From: JAJRTE01 sp964418585
Lineage (GTDB): Bacteria; Myxococcota_A; UBA796; JAJRTE01
Assembly (NCBI GenBank): GCA_964418585.1
Contig: CAYQMG010000175.1
Location: 1-64,000 of the forward strand
Direction of reading: 5' to 3'
DNA length: 64,000 nucleotides
The first letter of the stretch is position 1. Each line of letters begins with the position of its first letter. A model generated the notes under the pieces. It was not told the origin of the DNA and made no database searches. It saw only the letters and a list, made by a program, of their open reading frames with translations. The position numbers and the translations under genes were made by a program. This document shows, in pieces, positions 38,494 through 46,594 of the stretch.

Positions 38494-39864
38494 ATGAGCC
38501 AGGAAGGGGGGCAGTGGGGAACCGCCGAACGGTACACCGGGACCCCTGGCGGCCGGGGACACTCGAGCAAGTACCGGGGTCTCTGGTGGACCATCGGAAT
38601 CTTCGCCCTCTGGAGCAGCACCTTGCTCCGGTCCACGCTCTCCAATGGGGACGCGGCGACCTACCTGACCCAGATCCTCGAACTCAACCCGTTCCTCCGA
38701 ACGGTTCATATCGGCTACTTCCTCACCGCAATGCCCCTGGTCCACGTCCTCCCGGGGGACCCGGCCTGGCGACTCAACCTCGTTTCACTCCTCTGGTCCC
38801 TTGCCGCCACTGTCGCACTCTGGCGGCTCGAGGCCATGACCGCCCCGGACGGCCGCGCATCCGGATGGAGCATCGCCTGGGCAGCCGCATGCCCTCCCGT
38901 GCTCGCCGCCGCCACGACAGCCGAGGTCTACCCGGCATTGATCGCCACCGAACTCTGGGCTCTCGTCCTCTGGGGCAGCCACCGACCAGTCGCCGCTGCA
39001 ACCGCATGGCTCCTCGCCCTCACCATCTCTCCCACCGCCCTCGGACTCCTCCCCGCTTTCCTCCTGTTCCGGGCCTCTGGCTCCTCGTGGCGCCTGCTGC
39101 TCTTCCTTACGCTCGCGCCTTTCCTCCTCCTCGTGTGGGGACTCCAGGACGATTACCTCCGAGGTGTTCGAGGCGTCCTTGTCTCTCCGCCAGGAATGGG
39201 CGTCGCCGAGGCAGCCTGGCTGCGCCTGACGCAAACGCCCACTACATTCGGACTCGCCTTGCTCCCCATCGCGGGTGGCATCGCCCTGGCCATGCGAGGC
39301 ACCTGGATCGAGGGCCGACGTGTCCTCCTCGCCGCCATGGTTCACGCCATCTTCGTTTGGGTGCTGTTCGACCGATTCAGAGATGTGCCCGCTCAGGCCC
39401 TCACCCTTTGCATGCTCTCCCTGCCGGCGGCCCAGGGAACCCGCGCATGGTTGAAGAGGCCCATCAGCCAGCCGGACGGACACCACTGGGCGCGCACCAT
39501 GCTCCTCGCCGCATTCCTCGCACAGGCACTCGTCGCCGACCAGACGGTCCGCAGTGTGCGACGCCAAGAGGCACGCTTTGCCGCCCTGGCACAAAGGGTC
39601 CACACGTCACTCCCGGACAGCGGGCGCGTGGCCGCTCCGTTTTCCACGGGCCGACTCTATGAATGGTATGCAGCCGGAAGAACACCGGCCGGACTGACCG
39701 TCCCACTGGAAGCACTCCCGGGTTCCGGCTCCCGCGAATCACAAGATTTCAGCATATCCACGCCTGAGTTCCGTCTCCTCTCCCTCCCACCGCCTGGCAG
39801 CCTTCCGGTCGGAGCACGTCTCGAGGTAGTTGGGGACGGGTCGTGGCGCTACCTTGCTCCCTGA
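38494..39864 (+). CDS. multi-pass membrane protein resembling DUF2723 / GT-C glycosyltransferases
   Basis: Polytopic inner-membrane protein of 456 aa with about nine predicted spans and a C-terminal periplasmic domain (about residues 370-456). The opening loop LSNGDAATYLTQIL followed by HIGYFL and RLNLVSLLWSLAATVALW resembles DUF2723 proteins, which have GT-C-type folds related to protein O-mannosyltransferases, where an acidic loop Asp activates the acceptor. Its position after two lipoprotein genes suggests it may glycosylate them, but this is inference. The start at 38494 has GGAG five bases upstream, 14 bases from the previous stop. Confidence 0.68.
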   Translation: MSQEGGQWGTAERYTGTPGGRGHSSKYRGLWWTIGIFALWSSTLLRSTLSNGDAATYLTQILELNPFLRTVHIGYFLTAMPLVHVLPGDPAWRLNLVSLLWSLAATVALWRLEAMTAPDGRASGWSIAWAAACPPVLAAATTAEVYPALIATELWALVLWGSHRPVAAATAWLLALTISPTALGLLPAFLLFRASGSSWRLLLFLTLAPFLLLVWGLQDDYLRGVRGVLVSPPGMGVAEAAWLRLTQTPTTFGLALLPIAGGIALAMRGTWIEGRRVLLAAMVHAIFVWVLFDRFRDVPAQALTLCMLSLPAAQGTRAWLKRPISQPDGHHWARTMLLAAFLAQALVADQTVRSVRRQEARFAALAQRVHTSLPDSGRVAAPFSTGRLYEWYAAGRTPAGLTVPLEALPGSGSRESQDFSISTPEFRLLSLPPPGSLPVGARLEVVGDGSWRYLAP

Positions 39865-40134
39865 GCCGGGCGTGACTCATGTGCGGGTTGGAGCACCTGT
39901 CCTCGAGTTGCCACCAGGTGTTAGCCATCTTACGCAATCACAAGATTCCAGTTGACCTGGTGTCACATGCGCGTAGTGTTAACACCATGCACAGGTATGG
40001 ATGACCTCGGTGGTCACGCCGGAGCGTCACTCGCCGGGAGCAGGGTGAGCGTGAGGAAGATGACTTCCCCGGTGCAGACCGCTGTTTTCCATCGTATCCA
40101 TGGAGACGAACCGTCACGGCAAAGGAGGCAAGGC

Positions 40135-40734
40135 ATGGCACACGAAGCGAGGAATTTCGAGCACCTGATCGGATCGCTCAAGGGTATCTCGGAGAAGCAA
40201 CTGCGGGCGCATTTCGGGCTTTACAAGGGATACGTGGCCAAGATCAACGAGATCGAGGAGAAGCTTGCAACCGCGGATCGGAAGGCTGCGAACTACTCTT
40301 TTGGGGAATTCTCGGAGCTGAAGCGCCGGGAGGCGGTGGCGTTCAACGGCACCTATTTGCACGAGAAGTACTTCGAGAACCTGAACGGGAAGAAGACCGA
40401 ACCGGCTCCGGAGCTGGTCGAGGCCGTGGAGAAGGCGTTTGGTTCCTGGGATGCCTGGGTGGCCGACGTGAAGGGTACGGCAGCGTCCACCCCCGGCTGG
40501 GTCCTGTTGACCTACAACCGGCGCGACGGCAAGCTTCACAACTACGTGATGTATGAGCACCACATCGGGCTCCCGGTGGACCAGGAGGTGCTCATGGCGC
40601 TGGATTGCTGGGAACATGCGTTCATGATCGACTACGGGACGGACAAGGGGAGCTACCTCAAGGCCTTTTTCGACAACGTCGACTGGGAGGTGGTGAGCAA
40701 GCGGTACGCCCGTGCCAAGGCGTTGTTCGCGTAG
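40135..40734 (+). CDS. Fe/Mn superoxide dismutase
   Basis: Superoxide dismutase of 199 aa. By alignment with E. coli SodB the metal ligands are His26 (RAHFGLY), His76 (TYLHEKYF), Asp157 and His161 (MALDCWEHAF). The loop after the first ligand reads GLYKGYV instead of the usual GKHHxxYV, so the second-shell His is replaced by Tyr30, which is atypical and may alter metal use or activity. The start at 40135 follows AAAGGAG. No signal peptide, so cytoplasmic. A 270-base leader precedes it, and a terminator follows it at 40759-40790. Confidence 0.9.
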   Translation: MAHEARNFEHLIGSLKGISEKQLRAHFGLYKGYVAKINEIEEKLATADRKAANYSFGEFSELKRREAVAFNGTYLHEKYFENLNGKKTEPAPELVEAVEKAFGSWDAWVADVKGTAASTPGWVLLTYNRRDGKLHNYVMYEHHIGLPVDQEVLMALDCWEHAFMIDYGTDKGSYLKAFFDNVDWEVVSKRYARAKALFA

Positions 40735-40758
40735 GCGCTCGAGGTGAGACAGTATCTG

Positions 40759-40790
40759 CCCGGTGTCCCGGTGAGGACATCGGGTTTTTT
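40759..40790 (+). terminator. strong rho-independent terminator between sod and bcp
   Basis: A 10-bp stem (CCCGGTGTCC with GGACATCGGG, one G-T wobble), a six-base loop and six T residues (40785-40790). The bcp ribosome site begins within six bases of the tail, so there is no room for a bcp promoter between them. Confidence 0.88.
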
Positions 40791-40804
40791 CGACGAGGAG
40801 AGCG

Positions 40805-41266
40805 ATGGCAATCGAACCGGGACAGCAAGCCCCTGATTTTCGAGTCAAGGATGATACGGGCACGGAGCGGACCCTGAAGGACTTTGCAGGCAAAACGCTG
40901 GTGCTTTACTTCTACCCGAGGGACAACACGTCGGGGTGCACTCGTGAAGCCCAGGAGTTCCGGGATCTGGCGTCCGAGTTCGAGAGCAAGAACGCAGTGA
41001 TCGTAGGGGTGAGCAAGGACAGCGTGGCCTCACATCAGCGATTCAAGGCCAAGCACGACCTTCCGTTTACCCTCCTCTCCGACCCTGAACGTTCGATGCT
41101 CGAGGCCTACGGCGTGTGGCAGGAAAAGGTGCACTGCGGCAAGAAGTCCATGGGCGTGGTCCGGACCACCTTCGTGATCGATCCGGAAGGCAAGGTGGTT
41201 CAGGTATACCCCAAAGTGAAGGTGAAAGGACACGCCCAGGCCGTGCTCGATGCCCTGGGCGCCTGA
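40805..41266 (+). CDS. bcp: thiol peroxidase, Bcp-type peroxiredoxin
   Basis: Peroxiredoxin of 153 aa that reduces peroxides with thioredoxin. The peroxidatic Cys45 is in NTSGCTREA. The canonical resolving Cys50 of Bcp is Gln here; the only other Cys is Cys111 (KVHCGKK), so a different resolving pattern or 1-Cys mechanism is likely. It starts after GAGGAG at 40805, just downstream of a strong terminator that follows sod. Together with sod it should remove superoxide and the resulting peroxide. Confidence 0.94.
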   Translation: MAIEPGQQAPDFRVKDDTGTERTLKDFAGKTLVLYFYPRDNTSGCTREAQEFRDLASEFESKNAVIVGVSKDSVASHQRFKAKHDLPFTLLSDPERSMLEAYGVWQEKVHCGKKSMGVVRTTFVIDPEGKVVQVYPKVKVKGHAQAVLDALGA

Positions 41267-41308
41267 GCAAAGCAGGTCTTCCTCCCGCCAGGGCTGCCCC
41301 GCCCGTTC

Positions 41309-42355
41309 TCACCGCCCAAGCCAGACCACCCACCCGGTCAGCAGGACGACCCACACCAACAGGAGCGGCGCAAGCCACCCCCTGCGCTGGACCGGTTCCG
41401 GTGGTGGAGGCGCGACCTTGCGGACCACGGGTTCCACCAGCGCCTCGAAGCGTTCTCGAGGGATGGCGATTTGATAGGTCCACCCACTGCCCTCCAGCTT
41501 GATGGTGATTGTACCTGGCGGTTCCTCATCAAGCTGTGTCAGGGCCAGGGAAACAGGTCCAGTCGGGCCGGGTACGGCCATCGGGCCGCCGCTCGGCTCA
41601 AGCGGCACTTCACCCACGGCGGCCAGCGCCTCGCGCAGGTCCATCTCGCCGTGTTCGCCCAGGTCCGCAATCCGGTGCACGAGGTTGCTGACCACCTCCT
41701 CGTCGTCTTGTTCTTCGCCGAGAGGTTGGAAGAAGTCCCCGTCCAGAGGCTGCCCCTGCTCCGAACGACTCAACTCGGACCGGAGCCGGCGTGTTACCAG
41801 TTCCACGATCCCGTTGAACGCCTCGAGGACGCCTTTTCCCTGGATGGCAATGGCTTCGCAATAGGGATAGCCACGCAAGTTCAGCTTTCGATCGAGGAAT
41901 TCGGTGGGGAGGACGTTCTCCAGGTCACGCTTGTTGTACTGGATGACGATCGGGAACGTCTCCATGTCCACGCCGTATCCCCGGAGGTTCTCCTCCAGGT
42001 CCGAGAAGGCCACGATGTTGTGCTCGATCTCGGACGCCTGCGAGTCTGCGACGAACACCACGCCATCTGCGTTCTGGAGAACCATTTTTCGGGTCGCGCG
42101 GTAGTAGGCCTGGCCCGGCACCGAATAGATCTGCAATTTCAGCTTGTAACGGCCGATAGCACCGGCTTTGATGGGGAAGTAATCAAAGAAGAGTGTGCGC
42201 TCGTCTTCCGTGTCCAGGGTGGCCAACTCACCCACCAACTTGCTCGGAATGTGTTCGTGCAGTTTCCGCAGATTGGTCGTCTTGCCGGATGAGGCCGGGC
42301 CGAAGTAGACGATTTTGACGACGATCTCTTTTTGTTGAAAGTTGATCAGTGCCAT
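41309..42355 (-). CDS. MglA-like small GTPase with tail anchor
   Basis: Ras-like GTPase of the MglA family, 348 aa. Residues about 1-200 form the G domain: G1 GPASSGKTT (residues 19-27), G3 SVPGQ with the catalytic region YYRATRK, and G4 QYNKRD. MglA itself is about 195 aa. Here an acidic stretch follows, then a beta-rich segment, then a C-terminal membrane span (WLAPLLLVWVVLLTGWVVWLG) with only two residues after it, a tail anchor. MglA sets polarity and drives gliding or twitching in myxobacteria. No partner GAP gene (mglB/roadblock) is next to it. The start at 42355 is likely; its promoter lies at 42520-42547. Confidence 0.88.
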   Translation of the reverse strand: MALINFQQKEIVVKIVYFGPASSGKTTNLRKLHEHIPSKLVGELATLDTEDERTLFFDYFPIKAGAIGRYKLKLQIYSVPGQAYYRATRKMVLQNADGVVFVADSQASEIEHNIVAFSDLEENLRGYGVDMETFPIVIQYNKRDLENVLPTEFLDRKLNLRGYPYCEAIAIQGKGVLEAFNGIVELVTRRLRSELSRSEQGQPLDGDFFQPLGEEQDDEEVVSNLVHRIADLGEHGEMDLREALAAVGEVPLEPSGGPMAVPGPTGPVSLALTQLDEEPPGTITIKLEGSGWTYQIAIPRERFEALVEPVVRKVAPPPPEPVQRRGWLAPLLLVWVVLLTGWVVWLGR

Positions 42356-42519
42356 GCGTTCGTCCAAGCCTCGAGGTCGGCCACTGACGGCCGGTGACGT
42401 GCTCGTGTCCCATGACCCCGAGCGGATGGTTTCCCCCTGGTCGGCCAACCTGCCGGGCTGGCTTCGCAAACGACTTCCTGTCGCACCACGCCGCTACACG
42501 CCGTCCCGGTCAAGCCAAG

Positions 42520-42547
42520 GATATATGAATGGTCTCGGGACCGTCAA
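42520..42547 (-). promoter_or_regulatory. sigma70-like promoter for the MglA-like GTPase
   Basis: On the minus strand, -35 TTGACG (42547-42542), a 16-base spacer and -10 TATATC (42525-42520). Transcription near 42513 would give a leader of about 158 bases before the GTPase ATG. The rest of the 282-base gap from 42356 holds no other feature I can see. Confidence 0.45.
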
Positions 42548-42637
42548 TGGTTTCTTTGGGCATGTCAGGGTCCACGCTCCCCAGGCGGCCGACGGGGCTT
42601 CCGCTTTCCTCGGCCTCCGCCGTGCCTGCCACCGATG

Positions 42638-45319
42638 TCACGGACGCAGGAAGCGCAGCCCCAGACAGGCCCGTTCCCGGATCATCCGGACGAGTTCCCG
42701 GGCCGTGGTCCCGATCCGACCACGCAATGTCCCCCACGCCCGACGCTTCTGAGGCACGAATGGGTCCGGCCGGCCGGCCCAGGCGCCCTGTGCCCACGAT
42801 TCCCCGCGCCAACTGTCCTCTCCCCGACGCGCGAAGTAGCCCTGGTAGGCGCCGTTCGCCACCAGAATGGTCATGGGCCGGGTGAGGTTGCAGGTGGGAT
42901 AGGACAGGAGGTCCTGGAGTCCCCGGCGAAACAACTCCGCAGCCCTGATGCGAAATGCCCTCCGTTTTTGAGGAGATGCGTAGCAAGCCGCAAGGTTCAG
43001 GACGTGGGCCTTGCGCACATCCGTGGCGGGCCAGGACTCGGTGGGGATCAGGACCTTGTGCAAGACGTCCTGATACGGGACCTCATGCACCAGCATCCAG
43101 TCTGCGAAGTGAAGCAAAGACGCCACGGCATAGCGAAAGAAGCGGTCTTGCTCTCCCAGTTCCCACTTGACCTCGAGATACTTGCCCAGTACCTGAAGAA
43201 ACACCAGGTAGGACCAGCGGTACTCGGGTTCGTCCAGGTGCAGATCCTCGAGACGCTCCGCCGGGTGCACACAGCGTTCGATCAGGCGTTCCGCCTTGTC
43301 CAGGAATCGCCGTTCTCCTGAGACCAGAAACCCGTCCAGAAGTGCGTTGATCGAATTGCCGGCCCCACGCCCGGCCCGGTGATAGTCCGGACTCCCGGTT
43401 TGGCTCGCCCATCCGGTTGGACCTGAATCGACGGGAGCCAGCACCGTGCGCGTTCCGTCGTCCATGGCGATCACCCACTCTGCCAGCTCCAGGACCGCCT
43501 GCCGCCCCTGCGGGTCACCGGTCAGGAAGTGGTAAAGCAGAAGTCCAGAGGTGTAGTTGTGCTCGTTCGAAGGACCACCGCCATACCGTGCACCTCGCTG
43601 TTGAGGACGATTCAACCGGGTGAAGGTCCTGTGGGTCGCCGTCCCTGCCGGCAGGTAGTGGTCCGTATGCCAGAACAGGCCGTGGTTGTATGCCGACCGG
43701 TCGCGATCCGTGTGATAGATGTCGATGTCGATCACGTGGGTGGCCAACTCCGTCATCAGGGTGGCCCAGCGCTGGTCCGCGGTTCTCAGAAAGTGGAGCC
43801 CGGCGCCGAAGATCAGGTCGTATTGATTGTTGTAGTGCGCCACCATGGGAAACGCGGACCGACTGTGCACAGCCTCGTGGTCCGCATACACGTCCCCGTA
43901 GTTCCGCCACCCAAACTCGTCGACCTGCTCCCGCTTGGAGGCGAACGAAGACGCCCCTTCGATGGCTCCCTGCACATAGCCTTTGTACCGTTCTTCCGGG
44001 TCGTCCTCCGCGGGTATGAACCACGGCACAGCTCCGGACGTATCCACCCACGCCGGCGCGAGTGCGGCCTGCAATGGGGCCAGAAATGCCTCGAGGCCCG
44101 TGGACACCTGCGGTTCGGTTCCAAATGACAGCCCTACCACGTGCCGTTTTTTCTCCCCACCCTGCAACTCGAAGCCGGCGCGACACTCGGCAGGGAACAG
44201 CCCCACCCGGAGCCGACCGCCCGTCGCCTCGAGGCACTTGGGAAAGTTCTCCCAGAACCGAACCACGGTCGCAGCGACCCAGCCCCGGTCGGAGAAAACC
44301 TGAACCGAGGGACGCGCACGAAGCCCGAACGTCTCACGCCGGGCCGCCTCGCCGGCACACCCGTCCTTGGCCCGCCGCCCTCGATCCAGTTCCTCGAATG
44401 TGACCCGGTAGCCCTGGAACGACACCGTCGGGGCTCCGACGGCATCCACGTGATTCGGCGACCGCCAGTTGTTCCCCCCACTTGAATCCTGGTAGAGTTT
44501 CCAGGCTCCGGAGCGCACCTCTTTGCACGGACCTCCAAGGGCTTCCTTCCACACCACCCGCTCAGCCGGGGGTGCCACGGACAGGGTCACGGAGAGGTCG
44601 ACAAATCGATAGGAGCCGGGATCTCCCAGGTCCCACAGCCCTCCGGCATGACACGCGGCAGCGGGATTGTGGAGGTCGACCTCCATCCGAACCCGCGGGC
44701 TCCCGGCAAAGAACTCGAGCCGTACCAGGAAACTCGGGCCGTCCCCCCGACCGGAGTCCCGGCGGTACACCCCCTCAAATCGCAATACGGTGCGGAGCGG
44801 TCCACGCACTTCGATGCTGGACGTATCCACAAACGGTACTCGAGAGCCCCCAAGGTCCTCGAGCCGCGTGGCTGATCCGACCGGGCCGAGCAGGTCCACG
44901 CCTCCAACCAGAACGCGGCTGAACGGCCCAAAAACGCCTCGAGGCAACTCGAACCGGGCCATGCCGGTATCAACCAGGAAATGGGTCCGAGTTTCCTCCA
45001 CCTGCAACGGCGGCGCTCCGGAAACCAAGGGGCTGGATACAGGAGAAAAGGTCTCGGGCAATCGAACCACGCCGGTCAGCGTGCCATGGGCGTCCACATC
45101 GGCCAGGAACGACAGGAGCAGCCATCGAATGCTGCCGTCCGACCAGCGATTCAAGGGCAGGGCCTGGCACGGAATCGGCCGGCCGGACCCGTCCTCGAGC
45201 ACAAGCGCACCGGGGTCCCGAAGCCGACCGCGAGCAAACGGTACACCGATTGTCACCGGTTCCGCCTCTCGCGCGATACCTACAGGTTCGTTCACAGTAA
45301 ATGCAACAGGAAGCGTCAT
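42638..45319 (-). CDS. exo-rhamnogalacturonan lyase-like (PcRGLX/YetA-like) polysaccharide protein
   Basis: Protein of 893 aa with the architecture of PcRGLX/YetA-like exo-rhamnogalacturonan lyases: an N-terminal RIFT-barrel (GVPFARGRLRDPGALVLED, then RWSDGSIRWLLLSF near residues 60-75), a central beta sandwich, and a C-terminal alpha/alpha toroid from about residue 400 (HYNNQYDLIFGAG, NHGLFWHTDHYLP, SNEHNYTSGLLLYHFLTGD). No signal peptide is obvious, so a cytoplasmic or unusually exported enzyme is possible. The start at 45319 is preferred. It ends a leftward operon after an acetyltransferase and a polysaccharide deacetylase, pointing to polysaccharide modification or turnover. Substrate unproven. 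Confidence 0.75.
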   Translation of the reverse strand: MTLPVAFTVNEPVGIAREAEPVTIGVPFARGRLRDPGALVLEDGSGRPIPCQALPLNRWSDGSIRWLLLSFLADVDAHGTLTGVVRLPETFSPVSSPLVSGAPPLQVEETRTHFLVDTGMARFELPRGVFGPFSRVLVGGVDLLGPVGSATRLEDLGGSRVPFVDTSSIEVRGPLRTVLRFEGVYRRDSGRGDGPSFLVRLEFFAGSPRVRMEVDLHNPAAACHAGGLWDLGDPGSYRFVDLSVTLSVAPPAERVVWKEALGGPCKEVRSGAWKLYQDSSGGNNWRSPNHVDAVGAPTVSFQGYRVTFEELDRGRRAKDGCAGEAARRETFGLRARPSVQVFSDRGWVAATVVRFWENFPKCLEATGGRLRVGLFPAECRAGFELQGGEKKRHVVGLSFGTEPQVSTGLEAFLAPLQAALAPAWVDTSGAVPWFIPAEDDPEERYKGYVQGAIEGASSFASKREQVDEFGWRNYGDVYADHEAVHSRSAFPMVAHYNNQYDLIFGAGLHFLRTADQRWATLMTELATHVIDIDIYHTDRDRSAYNHGLFWHTDHYLPAGTATHRTFTRLNRPQQRGARYGGGPSNEHNYTSGLLLYHFLTGDPQGRQAVLELAEWVIAMDDGTRTVLAPVDSGPTGWASQTGSPDYHRAGRGAGNSINALLDGFLVSGERRFLDKAERLIERCVHPAERLEDLHLDEPEYRWSYLVFLQVLGKYLEVKWELGEQDRFFRYAVASLLHFADWMLVHEVPYQDVLHKVLIPTESWPATDVRKAHVLNLAACYASPQKRRAFRIRAAELFRRGLQDLLSYPTCNLTRPMTILVANGAYQGYFARRGEDSWRGESWAQGAWAGRPDPFVPQKRRAWGTLRGRIGTTARELVRMIRERACLGLRFLRP

Positions 45320-45400
45320 GTGTTGCGCCTTCTTTCCCCTGACTCTCAAGTCCGATCTGCCAACCGACTCCTGTTCCGCCTCCCCCCGGCTTCCAGATGT

Positions 45401-46594
45401 CTACCGGACATCCAGATCGCTGCATCCGAGGTGCACGAGCCACGGGGTCCGAAGCTCCTGCTGAAGTTCAGGCTCGGCCGTGTAGAACAGCAATCCCGGG
45501 GAATCTCCTCGAGGAATGAACAGGTGCCTACGGAGTGCACGTACCAGAGCCGGGTCGCATCCCAGAGCCTTGACGAGATAGGCCCCTTGCTGAAACAGCC
45601 AGTCCAGACCGGAAAGCACGAGCGCGTCTGCCACCTCCTCGTCCCCGGGGATGAAGTAGATCATGGAAAGATGGCCCATGACCAGGTCCCCAGATTCCGA
45701 AAAGGCCCGCCAGGCGGCCACCCCGGCAGGCTCCTCGCCACGCCAGGCCACCTCGAGTCGGTAGTGGTGCAGCGGGTGGGCCTGATAGCGCCGATTCAGG
45801 GCCTCGTGGTCCGGGGCGAAGGTGATGTTCCAAAAATGAGGAACTGCACGCATGAGGCGGTCCACATCCGGGGGAAATGCCTGCACGGATCGAACCTGAA
45901 CAGGGGCGCGGTACCCGCTCCGGAACGGCCGTGCAACGCCCGCGCTCTCACGGCCCTGGGAGCCGCTCCTGGAAAAAGCCGAAGCAACCGTTCGAATGCC
46001 TGGACTCAACGCTCTCCGAATCGGCCGGAACAGTTTCCATCGAATCGTGTCGGCACGAGCGCCCAGATGGAGACAGGCTTGAACCAGGGAGAGGGGAGGC
46101 GACTCACCGAGACGGCGCCGCAACAGGCGTTCGGCCCGCAACAGGCGAAACATGGGAACGACCCCGTCCACCTCGACGAAGCCCCGTTTCCGCATGATGT
46201 GATTGGACGCTGGATTGGTACCCAAACCGATGGTCACCACCTGTCCGGCAGACTGTACCGCGGCTGTGAGCCGATCCCCGGCCCCCCTTCCACGACACGC
46301 AGGTGATACCGCCAGGTCGGTGAAAAACGCCGCCGGCACCGGCCTGCCTTTCACATACAAAGTGGTATCGAAAAGCCCAGAGGTTCCCGCCGGTCGTCCT
46401 TCCGACCAGTAGATCAACATCCGACTGGGGGCGCCGATCCCGTTTTCCTTGAACTGCCAGTCGTAGGTTTCCCGGCGACATCGGCCCGAAACTTCGCCGA
46501 ACACGGCTTCGAGCAGATCCAACACGGCTTCGCGATGGTGCAATTCCTGTTCGCCCACGAGTGGTGAGATGATGTTGTCCATGTTGTGGTTCAT
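45401..46594 (-). CDS. GNAT-family acetyltransferase
   Basis: Protein of 397 aa with a GNAT N-acetyltransferase domain in the first 160 residues: the acetyl-CoA loop is in FTDLAVSPACRGRGAGDRLT. The second half (about 250-390) looks like a degenerate second GNAT-like domain, as in two-domain peptidyl- or sugar-acyltransferases such as FemX-like or polysaccharide GNATs. The start ATG at 46594 overlaps the upstream stop by four bases (ATGA) with AAGGAG upstream, so it is translationally coupled to the polysaccharide deacetylase. Its likely substrate is a sugar or polysaccharide intermediate. Confidence 0.82.
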   Translation of the reverse strand: MNHNMDNIISPLVGEQELHHREAVLDLLEAVFGEVSGRCRRETYDWQFKENGIGAPSRMLIYWSEGRPAGTSGLFDTTLYVKGRPVPAAFFTDLAVSPACRGRGAGDRLTAAVQSAGQVVTIGLGTNPASNHIMRKRGFVEVDGVVPMFRLLRAERLLRRRLGESPPLSLVQACLHLGARADTIRWKLFRPIRRALSPGIRTVASAFSRSGSQGRESAGVARPFRSGYRAPVQVRSVQAFPPDVDRLMRAVPHFWNITFAPDHEALNRRYQAHPLHHYRLEVAWRGEEPAGVAAWRAFSESGDLVMGHLSMIYFIPGDEEVADALVLSGLDWLFQQGAYLVKALGCDPALVRALRRHLFIPRGDSPGLLFYTAEPELQQELRTPWLVHLGCSDLDVR

